Positions 20,092 to 30,963 of a stretch of DNA of 64,000 bases are shown here, one piece after another (the first letter of the stretch is position 1; the number at the start of each line of letters is the position of its first letter). This DNA is from Chimaeribacter arupi (GTDB taxonomy: Bacteria; Pseudomonadota; Gammaproteobacteria; Enterobacterales; Enterobacteriaceae). Location: the NCBI RefSeq assembly GCF_002858805.1, contig NZ_PJZI01000033.1, positions 1 through 64,000 on the forward strand, in the 5' to 3' direction. A program made the position numbers and the translations under genes. Under the pieces are notes generated by a model that was given only the letters and a program-made list of their open reading frames with translations, was not told the origin of the DNA and did no database searches.

Positions 20092-20730
20092 GTGCGCTAT
20101 TTTTCACTGTTATTGGCTTGCCTCCTGCTTTCGGCTTGTAGCCAGACGCAACGGGGCATCGGGGATACGCTGGCGATCGCCGCGTTCGGGATGTCCGATG
20201 TCGAGGTCGATGCGCAGACGCTGCGTACCCTGCCGTACTCCAGCATCTATGCCCGGCTGAATGACGGCCCGCAGATTTTTGTGGTGGCCGCCTTCGCGGA
20301 AGAGGGCCAGGTCAAGTGGCTCTCCTCTGACCGCGTGCTGCTGGTGACGCAAAACGGCCGCCTGACCAAAACCGTCGGCTACCGTGACAACCTGCTGGAG
20401 GTCACCGATCGCCAACACGACCCGCTGCTCAACCCGCAAACCCTGAAAGAGGGCGCGACCTGGACGCGTACCCTGAGCTGGACAGAGGGGCAGCAGTTCC
20501 ACAGCGCCACCGCCCAATCAGTCTTCCATCTTGACGGCCGCGAACCGCTGGAGATTGCGGGCACCACCCTGGACACGCTGCGCGTGGAGGAAGAGGTGAC
20601 GGTGCCGTCGCTGGGCCGCCACTACCGCAACCACTTCTGGATCGACCCCGCCACCGGCATTGTCAGGAAAGCGGAGCAGTACATCGGCCCGGATTTCATC
20701 CCCGTTAACATCACAATTTTGAAACCGTAA
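20092..20730 (+). CDS. yjbF: Lipoprotein YjbF (GfcB family), exopolysaccharide production
   Basis: A 212-residue lipoprotein, the same length as E. coli YjbF. A short hydrophobic signal ends in the lipobox LLSACSQ, so lipidation at that cysteine is expected. YjbF belongs to the GfcB family linked to capsule and exopolysaccharide secretion; its molecular action is unknown. The chosen start is GTG at 20092, giving MRYFSLLLACLLLSAC; the frame is open 82 codons further upstream, but that part has no protein-like character and would bury the signal. It is the first gene of yjbFGH, 5 bases before yjbG. Confidence 0.88.
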   Translation: MRYFSLLLACLLLSACSQTQRGIGDTLAIAAFGMSDVEVDAQTLRTLPYSSIYARLNDGPQIFVVAAFAEEGQVKWLSSDRVLLVTQNGRLTKTVGYRDNLLEVTDRQHDPLLNPQTLKEGATWTRTLSWTEGQQFHSATAQSVFHLDGREPLEIAGTTLDTLRVEEEVTVPSLGRHYRNHFWIDPATGIVRKAEQYIGPDFIPVNITILKP

Positions 20731-20735
20731 ATACC

Positions 20736-21491
20736 ATGAAAAAACGTCTCTTACTTGGAGTAAGCCTGAGCGTTGGCCTGGCTGCGTCCGCGTTCGCGGA
20801 GAGCCACGTCACGGTGTATTTACCGGAGCAGGCCGGCAGCGTCACGGTTGACGGCGCCCGGGACCTCAGTGAACTGGTGATGAATCCGGCGTTGTTTAAC
20901 CGTACCTGGTGGCCGGGCACGGTGATCGCTGCGCCGCAGGCCACCGCACACCAGCAGGCGATGAAGCAGGCGGTGCTGGCCTCCCTGAGCGCGCTGGCCG
21001 CCACCTTCCGCCAGGATGATGACGGTGACCTGGCTGCCGCCGCCGACAACCTGCACCAGCAGGTGTCGCAGCTGACGGTGACCGGCCGCCAGTTTGTGCC
21101 GCTCGACCCGGACGACGTGCGCATCCGGCCGGAGCACAACCGCCGCCTGGAAGGGGAGTACAGCGTCTATACCCTGCAACGGCCGACTACCGTGCGCCTG
21201 TTCGGGCTATTCGAGAACAGCGGCCCGCAGCCGTTTGTCCCGGCGCAGGATGCCAAAACCTATCTCGACAACCACGCCCCGCTGGCGGGGTACGATAAAA
21301 ACCAGGTCTGGCTGATTCAGCCCGACGGCGCCACCCGGCAGGTGCCGGTCGCCTACTGGAACCACCGCCGCGCCGAACCGGCACCGGGCAGCACGCTCTT
21401 TGTGGGCTTTTCCGCCCACGTCTTACCCAGCGCTTACCGCGATCTGAACCTGCGGATTCTGGCGCTGTTGACCAACCGGGTCCCTGACTAA
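20736..21491 (+). CDS. yjbG: Periplasmic protein YjbG (GfcC family)
   Basis: A 251-residue secreted protein with signal peptide MKKRLLLGVSLSVGLAASAFA and a mature part starting ESHVTVYLP. It resembles YjbG of E. coli and the GfcC capsule-assembly family (beta-grasp domains). It probably acts in the periplasm with YjbF and YjbH in exopolysaccharide export. Its stop codon overlaps the yjbH start by one base (TAATG), pointing to coupled translation. Confidence 0.88.
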   Translation: MKKRLLLGVSLSVGLAASAFAESHVTVYLPEQAGSVTVDGARDLSELVMNPALFNRTWWPGTVIAAPQATAHQQAMKQAVLASLSALAATFRQDDDGDLAAAADNLHQQVSQLTVTGRQFVPLDPDDVRIRPEHNRRLEGEYSVYTLQRPTTVRLFGLFENSGPQPFVPAQDAKTYLDNHAPLAGYDKNQVWLIQPDGATRQVPVAYWNHRRAEPAPGSTLFVGFSAHVLPSAYRDLNLRILALLTNRVPD

Positions 21492-23581
21492 TGAAAAGAT
21501 CCTATGTTATCAGCGCACTGGCGATGGCTGTGGCCGCGGGCGTGCAGGCTTCCCCTTACACCGAACCGCTGGGGCCGTCGCAGGGCGACTTCGGCGGTGT
21601 CGGCCTGATGCAGGTGCCGACCGGGCGCATGGCGAAAGAGGGCGAATTCAGCCTTAACCTGCGCCACAACGACCAGTACCGCTTCTATTCCCTGGCCGTG
21701 CAGCCCTTCCCGTGGCTGGAAGCCACCATCCGCTACACCGACGTGCGCACCCGCAAATACAGCAGCGATGAGGCATTCAGCGGCGACCAGACCTACAAAG
21801 ATAAGGGCGTCGACCTGAAACTGCGCCTGTGGGAAGAGGGCTACTGGCTGCCGGAAACCTCCGTCGGCATCCGCGACTTCGGCGGCACCGGGCTGTTTGA
21901 CAGCGAATTCATCGCCGCCAGCAAAGCCTGGGGGCCGCTCGATTTCACCCTCGGCCTGGGCTGGGGTTACCTCGGCAACAGCGGCAACGTGAAAAACCCG
22001 TTCTGTGAGGCCAAGGCGAGTTACTGCTACCGTAACAACGTGCAGGGCGAAGCCGGTGAGTTCAACGGGAAAAACTTCTTCCACGGCCCGGCCTCACTGT
22101 TCGGCGGCATCGAATACCAGACGCCATGGCAGCCGCTGCGCCTGAAAGTCGAGTATGAAGGCAACGACTACCAGGGCGATTTCGCCGGCACCATCAAACA
22201 GGATTCGAAAGTGAACGTCGGGGCGGTCTACCGCATGACGGACTGGGCCGACGTCAACCTGAGCTGGGAGCGCGGCAACACCCTGATGGCCGGCGTCACC
22301 CTGCGCACCAACTTCAATGAGATGTCGCAGCGCCACATCGACCCGCCGCCGCAGCCTTACCAGCCGCAGCCGCAGGACGCCATCCTTGACCATCAGGTCA
22401 TCGGTGAGCAACTGGCCGCCTTGCAGGACAACGCCGGTTACACCGCGCCGCACATCCAGGTGAAAGACCGTACGCTCTACATGACCGGCGAGCAAAACCG
22501 CTACCGTGACAACAATGCGGCCATTGCGCGTGCCAACCGTATCCTGATCAACCGGCTGCCGGACGGGATAGAGACCCTGAACGTTACTGATACCAGCATG
22601 AATATGCCGATCTCCAGTACCGTGACCAGCGTGGAGAGCCTGAAGCAGCAGCTGGAGGGCTACCCGCTCGGGCAGGAGAAACCGCTGTTGCAGCACCGCG
22701 CCGACCCGCACCTGCCGGAACGGGCGGAGCAGGGTTACTACGTGGAGAAAAGCACCTTCAGTGCCGGGCTGGCACCGGTGCTGAACCAGTCGATCGGCGG
22801 CCCGGAAGATTTCTACATGTATCAGGTCGGTATTCAGGGCAGCGCCGACTGGTGGATGACCCACCACCTGCTGGCCTCCGGCTCGCTGTTCCTGAACCTG
22901 TTCAACAACTATGACAAGTTCAACTACAAGGGGCCGCCGGCTGACAGCTCCCTGCCGCGTGTGCGTACCCGCATCCGTGAGTATGTCGATAACAACGACC
23001 TCTACCTGAACAATGCACAGTTGACGTATATGAACCGCCTGGGCGACGGCTGGTACGGCCAGATCTACGGCGGCTACCTGGAGCAGATGTACGGCGGCGT
23101 GGGCGCGGAAGTGCTCTACCGCCCGCTGGACAGCCGCTGGGCAGTCGGCGTGGACGCCAACTACGTCAAGCAACGTGACTGGGACAGCCCGCTGCATTTC
23201 ACCCAGTACAAAACCCAGACCGGCAACCTGACTGCCTACTGGCAGCCGCGTTTCCTGGACGGGGTGCTGGTCAAAGCCAGCGTCGGGCAGTATCTGGCGA
23301 AAGACAAAGGCGGCACGCTCGACGTCTCCAAGCGTTTCGACAGCGGCGTGATTGTCGGGGCATTTGCCACCAAGACCAACGTCTCGGCGGAGGAGTATGG
23401 GGAAGGGGAGTTCACCAAGGGCTTCTATATCTCGGTGCCGCTGGACATCCTGACCGTGCAGCCAAGCCGGACACGTGCGCAGATCAACTGGATACCGCTG
23501 ACCCGCGACGGCGGCCAGATGCTTGGCCGCAAATACCAGCTCTACAACATCACCGACAGCCGCTCGCCCTACTTCAACTAA
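21491..23581 (+). CDS. yjbH: Outer-membrane protein YjbH (GfcD family)
   Basis: A 696-residue protein (E. coli YjbH is 698) with a signal peptide ending at about residue 20 (VQAS). The mature start YTEPLGPSQGDFGGVGLMQVPTGRM is typical of YjbH/GfcD. Alternating aromatic strands (RYTDVRT, DFTLGLGWGYLG, LKVEYEGNDYQG) and the C-terminal part fit a large beta-barrel. It is thought to help polysaccharide cross the outer membrane, but this is not proven for the family. It is the last gene of yjbFGH and is followed by a strong terminator. Confidence 0.9.
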   Translation: MKRSYVISALAMAVAAGVQASPYTEPLGPSQGDFGGVGLMQVPTGRMAKEGEFSLNLRHNDQYRFYSLAVQPFPWLEATIRYTDVRTRKYSSDEAFSGDQTYKDKGVDLKLRLWEEGYWLPETSVGIRDFGGTGLFDSEFIAASKAWGPLDFTLGLGWGYLGNSGNVKNPFCEAKASYCYRNNVQGEAGEFNGKNFFHGPASLFGGIEYQTPWQPLRLKVEYEGNDYQGDFAGTIKQDSKVNVGAVYRMTDWADVNLSWERGNTLMAGVTLRTNFNEMSQRHIDPPPQPYQPQPQDAILDHQVIGEQLAALQDNAGYTAPHIQVKDRTLYMTGEQNRYRDNNAAIARANRILINRLPDGIETLNVTDTSMNMPISSTVTSVESLKQQLEGYPLGQEKPLLQHRADPHLPERAEQGYYVEKSTFSAGLAPVLNQSIGGPEDFYMYQVGIQGSADWWMTHHLLASGSLFLNLFNNYDKFNYKGPPADSSLPRVRTRIREYVDNNDLYLNNAQLTYMNRLGDGWYGQIYGGYLEQMYGGVGAEVLYRPLDSRWAVGVDANYVKQRDWDSPLHFTQYKTQTGNLTAYWQPRFLDGVLVKASVGQYLAKDKGGTLDVSKRFDSGVIVGAFATKTNVSAEEYGEGEFTKGFYISVPLDILTVQPSRTRAQINWIPLTRDGGQMLGRKYQLYNITDSRSPYFN

Positions 23582-23608
23582 GGGCAACCCGGCAGGCGTC
23601 ACCCACCC

Positions 23609-23634
23609 AACCCCGGCAATGCCGGGGTTTTTTA
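23609..23634 (+). terminator. Intrinsic terminator of yjbFGH
   Basis: CCCCGGC-AAT-GCCGGGG stem followed by TTTTTT, 28 bases after the yjbH stop. Confidence 0.92.
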
Positions 23635-23739
23635 TGGGCATGAGAAGGGTAAACGCACAGGGGCAACGTCCTTCCCTTGTCCCGCCCGGCCCGCATTCTG
23701 TATGCTGCTGAAACGATTTAATGACTAAAGAGATTCCTA

Positions 23740-24147
23740 ATGGGCGGTTCACCACGCGGCATCATGATATCCGTTATCATGCAGCGTATTTTGAATGTGT
23801 TTTTACTGGGGCTGGGCGCTATCCTGCTGCTGTTTCTGGGGCGGGAAACCTACCATCTGACGCTGGTATTGTTCGTAAACGGCGATGAGCCGTCGTCATA
23901 CCTGCTGATTGAAGGGATTGTGATTTACTTCCTCTACTTTGAGTTTATCGCATTGATTGTAAAGTATTTCTCTTCCGGGTATCACTTCCCGCTGCGCTAT
24001 TTCATCTACATCGGCATCACGGCGATTATCCGGCTTATCATCGTTGACCACAAAAACCCGCTGGATACGCTTATCTATTCTGCGGCCATTCTGGTGCTGG
24101 TGGTCACGCTGTTCCTCGCCAATTCCGACCGGTTGAAGCGCGAATAG
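23740..24147 (+). CDS. psiE: Phosphate-starvation-inducible protein PsiE
   Basis: A 135-residue inner-membrane protein with four predicted transmembrane segments. It is very similar to E. coli PsiE in the second half ([47 protein letters not shown]) and in the C-terminal SDRLKRE. Its biochemical role is unknown; in E. coli it belongs to the phosphate-starvation regulon and is also under cAMP-CRP control. It is convergent with malG. Confidence 0.93.
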   Translation: MGGSPRGIMISVIMQRILNVFLLGLGAILLLFLGRETYHLTLVLFVNGDEPSSYLLIEGIVIYFLYFEFIALIVKYFSSGYHFPLRYFIYIGITAIIRLIIVDHKNPLDTLIYSAAILVLVVTLFLANSDRLKRE

Positions 24148-24162
24148 CGCCTGCGGCCCGGC

Positions 24163-24190
24163 ATAAAAAAGGCGGCCCGCAACGGCCGCC
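24163..24190 (-). terminator. Intrinsic terminator of malEFG
   Basis: On the minus strand GGCGGCC and GGCCGCC pair around a 6-base loop and are followed by a T run (A run 24165-24170 on the plus strand). It lies about 45 bases after the malG stop. Confidence 0.88.
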
Positions 24191-24232
24191 CAACACAAAG
24201 GTAAGTCAAACAAGAACGGCGCAAAACGAGGG

Positions 24233-25123
24233 TTACCCCTTCACCCCCCCGGCAGTCAGGCCACCGACCAGCCAGCGCTGGGCCAGCAGGAAGATGGCGG
24301 TGATCGGGATGGCGGAGAGCACGGCAGAGGCGGCAAAATCGCCCCATAAATAGTTCTGCGGGTTGAGGTATTGCTGCATCCCAACGGCCAGGGTGTAGCT
24401 GTTCACATCACGCAGCAGCAGCGAGGCCACCGGCACTTCGGTGATCGCGGCAATAAATGACAGAATAAACACCACCGCCAGAATCGGCACCGACAGCGGC
24501 AGCAACACCAGCCGGAACGCCTGCCACGGCGTGGCACCGTCCAGTGAGGCGGCTTCCTCCAGCGAATTATCAATCGTCCCGAAATAGCCCTTTATCGTCC
24601 ACACATGCAGCGCGATGCCGCCCATATAGGCGAAGATCACCCCGCCGTGGGTGTTCAGCCCGATAAACGGCAGGTACTGGCCGATGCGGTCAAACAGCGC
24701 ATACAGCGCCACCAGTGACAGCACCGCCGGGAACATCTGGAAAATCAGCATCCCTTTCAGCAGGCTGCTTTTGCCGCGAAAGCGCATCCGCGCAAAGGCG
24801 TAGGCGCAGGTGGTAGAGAGCGTCACGATGCCGATGGCGGTGATAAACGCCACCTTCACCGAATTCCACAGCCACAACAGCACCGGGAAGGGCGGCGGCG
24901 TCACGCTGCCGTCAGCGTGGGTGACGCTCAAGCCCAGCGCCAGCCGCCAGTGGTCCCAGGAGATTTGATCGGGGATCAGGCTGCCGGTGGCGAAGTTGCC
25001 GGGGCGCAGCGAAATCGCCACCACCATCAGCAGCGGGAACATAATCATCGCTACAAACGCGATCAGCAGCAGGTGTGTCACCAGCAGGCGTACGCGCTGC
25101 GATTTTGGTTTTACCATGCCCAT
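24233..25123 (-). CDS. malG: Maltose/maltodextrin ABC transporter permease MalG
   Basis: One of the two permease subunits of the maltose transporter MalFGK2. It is 296 residues, identical in length to E. coli MalG, with about six membrane helices. The cytoplasmic EAA loop, [21 protein letters not shown], docks to the MalK ATPase. It ends LTAGGVKG as in E. coli. The ATG follows AAGGAGAG at 8 bases. It is the last gene of malEFG, 12 bases after malF. Confidence 0.97.
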   Translation of the reverse strand: MGMVKPKSQRVRLLVTHLLLIAFVAMIMFPLLMVVAISLRPGNFATGSLIPDQISWDHWRLALGLSVTHADGSVTPPPFPVLLWLWNSVKVAFITAIGIVTLSTTCAYAFARMRFRGKSSLLKGMLIFQMFPAVLSLVALYALFDRIGQYLPFIGLNTHGGVIFAYMGGIALHVWTIKGYFGTIDNSLEEAASLDGATPWQAFRLVLLPLSVPILAVVFILSFIAAITEVPVASLLLRDVNSYTLAVGMQQYLNPQNYLWGDFAASAVLSAIPITAIFLLAQRWLVGGLTAGGVKG

Positions 25124-25135
25124 TGGCGGCTCTCC

Positions 25136-26707
25136 TTAGTCAAAGTTCATCTTGGTGGCTTTCAGGTTAAGGATTGCCAGTGCGCCCACCAGCAGGAAAA
25201 TCAGCGTGGCAATCGCGGCCGCCAGCCCGAAGTCCTGCCCGCCGCCGCCTTCAAAGGCGATGCGGTAGGTGAAGCTCACCAGCAGGTCGGTATACCCGGC
25301 CGGGGTGGTGGTGCCGAGCCGGTCGGGGCCGCCGTTGGTCAGCAGCTGGATCAGCACAAAGTTATTAAAGTTAAAGGCGAAGCTGGCGATCATCAGCGGC
25401 GTCAGCGGGGTGATCAGCAGCGGCAGCGTGATGCGGAAGAAGTTCTGGAACGGTGTGGCGCCGTCCATCGCCGAGGCTTCATACAAATCATCCGGGATCG
25501 CCTTCAACAGCCCCATGCAGAGGATCATCATGTAGGGGTAGCCGAGCCAGGTGTTCACAATCAGAATCATCGCCTTGGCGGTGGTCGGGTCGCTGAACCA
25601 GGCGGGTTTAATACCGAACAGCGCGCCGAGCATCAGGTTGATCTCACCGAAACTCTGGTTAAACAGCCCCTTGAAAATCAGGATCGAAATAAACGACGGC
25701 ACCGCATAGGGCAGGATCAGCAGCACGCGGTAGAGCGCCTTGCCTTTCAGCGCCTCCCACTGCACCACACAGGCCAGCACCATACCCACCGCCACGGTCA
25801 GTACCACCGTCAGCAGCGAGAACACAATCGTCCAGGCGAAAATCGACAGGAACGGTTTCTGGATGCCCTCATCCTGCATCACGCGCAGGAAGTTTTGCCA
25901 GCCGATGCCCACGGTAAAGCCGGGGCTGAGTTTTTCCGCCTGCCAGTTGCCCTGGGCATCCACGGCCTGATAGAAGCCGGTGTCCGGGTTTGGTTTGTAG
26001 ACCACCTGGGTCTGGTTGTTGGTCAGCGTGGTGCCGTCGTCCGCCCGCGTATAGAGCGGTGCGGTGCCGGAGAACTGGCGCAGGGAGCTCATGCGCAGGT
26101 TAACGCCCTGCGGCAGGCGCGCCACCAGCGCGGCCATCGCCTGACGGTTCTGGGTGATCACACGCAGGGTGGCTTTGTCCCCTTCCGGCGCGGTCTGTTG
26201 CGCCTGCATCTCCAGCGGCGGCGGGTTCGGCCCCAGGCTGAACGGCTGCGAAATCCACTGGCTGTTTTTCACCGGGTCGGTGAGTTGCAGGCGCCACTTG
26301 TCGCCCGCCGGGTAGAGCGCGAAGGCGTAGGTGTCACCGGCCTGATACTGGCGCTGCATCAGCACGGATTGCGCGCGCTCAAAAGTCAGCTGGTTGGTGC
26401 TGCTGTAGTTGGTAAACGCAATGGCGATGGTGGCGACCAGCGGGAACAGCACAAACAATCCCATCCCGGCAAGCCCAGGGTAAACATAGCGCCAGGCATA
26501 GGCGCGGCGGTTGGCAAAGACATACAGCCCGGCGCTCAGCAGCACTAACGTAACAATGGCAAACAAATATTCACCCTGCGCATACATCAGCACCACCAGA
26601 TAGGCAGTAAACAGGGAGAACAGGCCAATAACCAACCACTTCAGCGGATCGCTCTGCCACCAGGCGGTGGGTTTACGGCCGGCACGATCGGTACGGGTCA
26701 ACTGCAT
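25136..26707 (-). CDS. malF: Maltose/maltodextrin ABC transporter permease MalF
   Basis: The larger permease subunit of MalFGK2. It has 523 residues (E. coli 514), eight expected membrane helices and the big periplasmic P2 domain between helices 3 and 4 (about residues 95-280), which contacts MalE. The EAA loop is YEASAMDGATPFQNFFRITLP. The start follows AAGGAA. It is the second gene of malEFG. The P2 region is the most divergent part relative to E. coli and accounts for the extra length. Confidence 0.97.
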   Translation of the reverse strand: MQLTRTDRAGRKPTAWWQSDPLKWLVIGLFSLFTAYLVVLMYAQGEYLFAIVTLVLLSAGLYVFANRRAYAWRYVYPGLAGMGLFVLFPLVATIAIAFTNYSSTNQLTFERAQSVLMQRQYQAGDTYAFALYPAGDKWRLQLTDPVKNSQWISQPFSLGPNPPPLEMQAQQTAPEGDKATLRVITQNRQAMAALVARLPQGVNLRMSSLRQFSGTAPLYTRADDGTTLTNNQTQVVYKPNPDTGFYQAVDAQGNWQAEKLSPGFTVGIGWQNFLRVMQDEGIQKPFLSIFAWTIVFSLLTVVLTVAVGMVLACVVQWEALKGKALYRVLLILPYAVPSFISILIFKGLFNQSFGEINLMLGALFGIKPAWFSDPTTAKAMILIVNTWLGYPYMMILCMGLLKAIPDDLYEASAMDGATPFQNFFRITLPLLITPLTPLMIASFAFNFNNFVLIQLLTNGGPDRLGTTTPAGYTDLLVSFTYRIAFEGGGGQDFGLAAAIATLIFLLVGALAILNLKATKMNFD

Positions 26708-26747
26708 AACGACGTTCCTTGCGATAAGACTGAGGGAGGATACGCCC

Positions 26748-26766
26748 GCCGCCCGGCCGGGGCGGC
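26748..26766. promoter_or_regulatory. GC-rich hairpin between malE and malF
   Basis: GCCGCCC-GGCCG-GGGCGGC forms a 7-bp stem, and a second GGGCGGCG at 26769-26776 offers an alternative partner. In E. coli the malE-malF junction carries REP stem-loops that protect the upstream malE mRNA. The same effect is inferred from position; no REP sequence match is claimed. Confidence 0.6.
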
Positions 26767-26785
26767 AGGGCGGCGGGGCGGGGCA

Positions 26786-27997
26786 TTACTTGGTGATGCG
26801 GGCCTGCACGTCATCCAGTGCCTGTTTCACACTCTGGCGGCCGGAGACGGCGTTGATCACCGCGCTGCGTTCGGCATACCAGAAGGCGCTCATCTGTGGG
26901 ATATTCGGCATGATTTCGCCGTTCTGCGAGTTCTGCATGGTGGCGGCGATCTTCGGATCTTTCTCCAGCTGTGCCTGGTAAGACTTCAGCGCCACCGCAC
27001 CGAGCGGCTTGTCTTTGTTCACCTGCGCCAGCCCTTCGTCCGTCAGCAGGTAGTTCTCCAGGAATTCGGTGGCCAGCTCTTTATTCGGGCTGGCGGCGTT
27101 GATCCCGGCAGTCAGCACACCGACGAACGGTTTGGACGGCTTGCCTTTGAAGGTCGGCAGCACGGCCACGCCGTAGTTGATTTTGCTCTGCTCGATGTTG
27201 CCCCACGCCCACGGGCCGTTGATGGTCATCGCCGTCTGGCCTTTGTTGAAGGCCGCTTCCGCGATGGAGAAATCGGTGTCGGCGTTGATGTGCTTGTTCT
27301 TCACCAGATCAACGATGAATTGCAGCCCGGCCTGTGACCCGGCATTGTTCACCCCGACGTTTTTCACATCATATTTACCGTTCTCCAGCTTGTAGGCGTA
27401 GCCGCCGTCCGCCGCGATAATCGGCCAGGTGAAGTAGGGCTCCTGCAGGTTCCACATGATGGCGCTCTTGCCTTTGGCGCGCATTTCTTTGTCCAGCGCT
27501 GGGATCTCTTCCCAGGTTTTCGGCGGGGTTTTGATCAGGTCTTTGTTGTAAATCAGTGACAGCGCTTCCACGGCCACCGGGTAACCGATCACCTTGCCGT
27601 CAAATTTCACGGCGTCCCAGGTGAAGGGGAAGAGTTTGTCCTTTGTCGCCTGGGACGGGGTGATCTCCGCCAGCAGGCCGGACTGGGCATAGCCGCCGAA
27701 ACGGTCATGCGCCCAGAAGATGATGTCCGGGCCGTCGCCGGTGGCGGCCACCTGCGGGTACTTCTCTTCCAGCTTGTCCGGGTGCTCCACGCTCACTTTG
27801 ATGCCGGTGTCTTTTTCAAAGCGTTTGCCCACTTCCGCCAGCCCGTTATAGCCCTTGTCACCGTTGATCCAGATGACCAGTTTGCCCTCTTCAATTTTGG
27901 CCAGAGCCGGGGCAGCGAGCACCAGCGTGGCCAGCGCAGAGAGTGCCAGCGTGCGGCTAAAGCGGGTGGCGCCAGACTTATTACGTGTGTGAGTCAT
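26786..27997 (-). CDS. malE: Maltose/maltodextrin-binding protein MalE
   Basis: The periplasmic receptor that delivers maltose and maltodextrins to MalFGK2 and also serves chemotaxis. It is 403 residues with a signal peptide ending LVLAAPALA; mature [35 protein letters not shown] is nearly identical to E. coli. Sugar-contact aromatics and charged residues are kept ([49 protein letters not shown]). It is the first gene of malEFG, divergent from malK, across a region with MalT and CRP sites. Confidence 0.98.
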   Translation of the reverse strand: MTHTRNKSGATRFSRTLALSALATLVLAAPALAKIEEGKLVIWINGDKGYNGLAEVGKRFEKDTGIKVSVEHPDKLEEKYPQVAATGDGPDIIFWAHDRFGGYAQSGLLAEITPSQATKDKLFPFTWDAVKFDGKVIGYPVAVEALSLIYNKDLIKTPPKTWEEIPALDKEMRAKGKSAIMWNLQEPYFTWPIIAADGGYAYKLENGKYDVKNVGVNNAGSQAGLQFIVDLVKNKHINADTDFSIAEAAFNKGQTAMTINGPWAWGNIEQSKINYGVAVLPTFKGKPSKPFVGVLTAGINAASPNKELATEFLENYLLTDEGLAQVNKDKPLGAVALKSYQAQLEKDPKIAATMQNSQNGEIMPNIPQMSAFWYAERSAVINAVSGRQSVKQALDDVQARITK

Positions 27998-28149
27998 AAT
28001 CCTGTCCTGTTATCCGTGTCTGTAGGCAGCGACGCAGGCAGCCCTGAAAAGCTGGTGCGGCCGGGGTGAAAGAGTTTCAGCGTGGTCATAGTCGTTCACA
28101 ATCCGACATACACTCATCCTCCCCCCCTCTACGCCCCCACAAATGGAGT

Positions 28150-28165
28150 TGTGACCGGCTTAACA
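28150..28165. promoter_or_regulatory. CRP site 1
   Basis: TGTGACCGGCTTAACA matches TGTGA-N6-TCACA except at two positions of the right half. Confidence 0.7.
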
Positions 28166-28178
28166 CTCCGGCCGGTTA

Positions 28179-28194
28179 TGTGGCATCCGGCACA
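28179..28194. promoter_or_regulatory. CRP site 2
   Basis: TGTGGCATCCGGCACA matches the CRP consensus TGTGA-N6-TCACA with one mismatch in each half. Its centre is 29 bases from that of site 1. Confidence 0.7.
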
Positions 28195-28212
28195 CAATCA
28201 ACAGGCTATTTT

Positions 28213-28228
28213 TGTAAGCCGGATCACA
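28213..28228. promoter_or_regulatory. CRP site 3
   Basis: TGTAAGCCGGATCACA has a perfect right half TCACA and one mismatch in the left half. Its centre is 34 bases from that of site 2. Confidence 0.75.
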
Positions 28229-28393
28229 AACTTGGCATCAGGGCGGAACTTTTGTACCCCCGCTGTTGCAGCTCATCCTCCCGGCTCCTCCCCCACGAAA
28301 AACCTTGTTACGGATGATTACCGGCTGATTACAAACGCGCATCCTCACCACCAATTATTCGCCACATAAATTTTTGGCAGAAAGGAGTCTTGC

Positions 28394-29503
28394 ATGGCAG
28401 GCGTTACGCTGCGGCACGTACATAAAGCCTACGGTGAAACCGTTATCTCTAAAGACATTAACCTGACCATCGATGACGGCGAGTTTGTGGTCTTCGTCGG
28501 GCCGTCGGGTTGTGGGAAGTCAACGTTGCTGCGGATGATTGCCGGGCTGGAGGAGATCACCTCCGGTGACCTGCTGATTGGTGAAAAGCGCATGAATGAG
28601 GTGCCGCCCGCTGAGCGCGGCATCGGCATGGTGTTCCAGTCCTACGCCCTTTACCCCCACCTGTCGGTGGCGGACAACATGTCGTTTGGCCTGAAACTGG
28701 CCGGCACCAAAAAGAGCCTGATCGGCCAGCGGGTCAACCAGGTGTCTGAAATCCTGCAACTGGCGCACCTGCTGGACCGCCGCCCGAAAGCACTCTCCGG
28801 CGGCCAGCGCCAGCGCGTCGCCATCGGCCGCACGCTGGTGGCGGAGCCGGATGTCTTCCTGCTGGATGAGCCGCTCTCCAACCTTGACGCCGCGTTGCGG
28901 GTGCAGATGCGCATTGAGATCTCCCGCCTGCACAAGCGCCTGAAGCGCACGATGATTTACGTCACCCACGATCAGGTCGAGGCGATGACCCTGGCCGACA
29001 AAATCGTGGTGCTGGACGCCGGGCGCGTGGCGCAGGTGGGCAAGCCGCTGGCGCTCTACCACTACCCGGCCAACCGCTTTGTTGCCGGGTTTATCGGCTC
29101 GCCGAAGATGAACTTCCTGCCGGTCAAGGCGATCGCCGCCGAGGCGGAACGGGTGCAGGTTGAACTGCCGAACCGCCAGCTGGTCTGGCTGCCGGTGGCC
29201 GGGCAGGGCGTCCAGCCCGGCAGCAACCTGTCGCTCGGCATCCGGCCGGAGCACCTGCTGCCGAGCGATGCCTCAGAGGTGACGCTCGCCGGTGAGGTGC
29301 AGGTGGTCGAGCAACTGGGCAACGAAACCCAAATCCATATCCAAATCCCTGCGCTGCGTCAGAACCTGGTCTACCGCCAGAATGACGTTGTGCTGGTAGA
29401 AGAAGGTGCAACATTCGCTATCGGCCTGCCGCCGCATCGCTGTCATCTGTTCCGTGAGGATGGCTCGGCATGCCAACGGCTGCATGGCGAGCCGGGCGTT
29501 TAA
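28394..29503 (+). CDS. malK: Maltose/maltodextrin ABC transporter ATPase MalK
   Basis: The ATP-hydrolysing subunit (two copies per transporter). Its C-terminal domain also binds MalT and enzyme IIA-glucose in E. coli. It is 369 residues (E. coli 371). Walker A is GPSGCGKST at 36-44, the signature LSGGQ at 134-138, Walker B VFLLDEP at 154-160 and the switch His at 192. The regulatory domain follows from about 236. AAAGGAG precedes the ATG. It is the first gene of malK-lamB-malM, divergent from malEFG. Confidence 0.98.
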   Translation: MAGVTLRHVHKAYGETVISKDINLTIDDGEFVVFVGPSGCGKSTLLRMIAGLEEITSGDLLIGEKRMNEVPPAERGIGMVFQSYALYPHLSVADNMSFGLKLAGTKKSLIGQRVNQVSEILQLAHLLDRRPKALSGGQRQRVAIGRTLVAEPDVFLLDEPLSNLDAALRVQMRIEISRLHKRLKRTMIYVTHDQVEAMTLADKIVVLDAGRVAQVGKPLALYHYPANRFVAGFIGSPKMNFLPVKAIAAEAERVQVELPNRQLVWLPVAGQGVQPGSNLSLGIRPEHLLPSDASEVTLAGEVQVVEQLGNETQIHIQIPALRQNLVYRQNDVVLVEEGATFAIGLPPHRCHLFREDGSACQRLHGEPGV

Positions 29504-29547
29504 AGCACGCACATGCCATCAGGCAAATCCATAACAGGAGATTTTAG

Positions 29548-30822
<1,275 letters not shown>

Positions 30823-30830
30823 TACCGCGC

Positions 30831-30874
30831 GCCGCCGGGGCGATCCGGCGGCCGTGACCGGCACCCGGCCGGTC
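30831..30874. promoter_or_regulatory. Two GC-rich hairpins between lamB and malM
   Basis: GCCGCCGG-N6-CCGGCGGC (30831-30852) is followed by GACCGG...CCGGTC (30856-30874). They start just after the lamB stop without T runs, so they look like mRNA-stabilising or attenuating stem-loops rather than full terminators. Confidence 0.6.
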
Positions 30875-30963
30875 AACCTGTTATGGATGGTTTCAGAGAT
30901 TAGCCGGCGCAGTGCATTGCCTGCCTGACGCCGGCACTCCCGTTCCACAAAAAGGGCTTCATC

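Larger units (their letters stand above)
27998..28393. promoter_or_regulatory. Divergent malE / malK control region with MalT boxes
   Basis: The 396 bases between malE and malK resemble the E. coli malEp-malKp region. Sequences matching the MalT box (GGGGAKGAGG-type, read on the minus strand) lie at 28113-28124 (GGGGAGGATGAG), 28272-28282 (GGGAGGATGAG), 28285-28293 (GGGGAGGAG) and 28340-28349 (GGTGAGGATG). Three CRP sites lie between the outer boxes. MalT with maltotriose and ATP, together with cAMP-CRP, should activate both operons cooperatively, as in E. coli. Confidence 0.8.

Noticed and set aside
22094-23755. 553-codon minus-strand frame across yjbH
   Set aside because: Antisense shadow of yjbH; composition is typical of out-of-frame translation.
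24917-26548. 543-codon plus-strand frame across malF and malG
   Set aside because: Antisense to conserved transporter genes; extremely His/Gln/Arg-rich and without domains.
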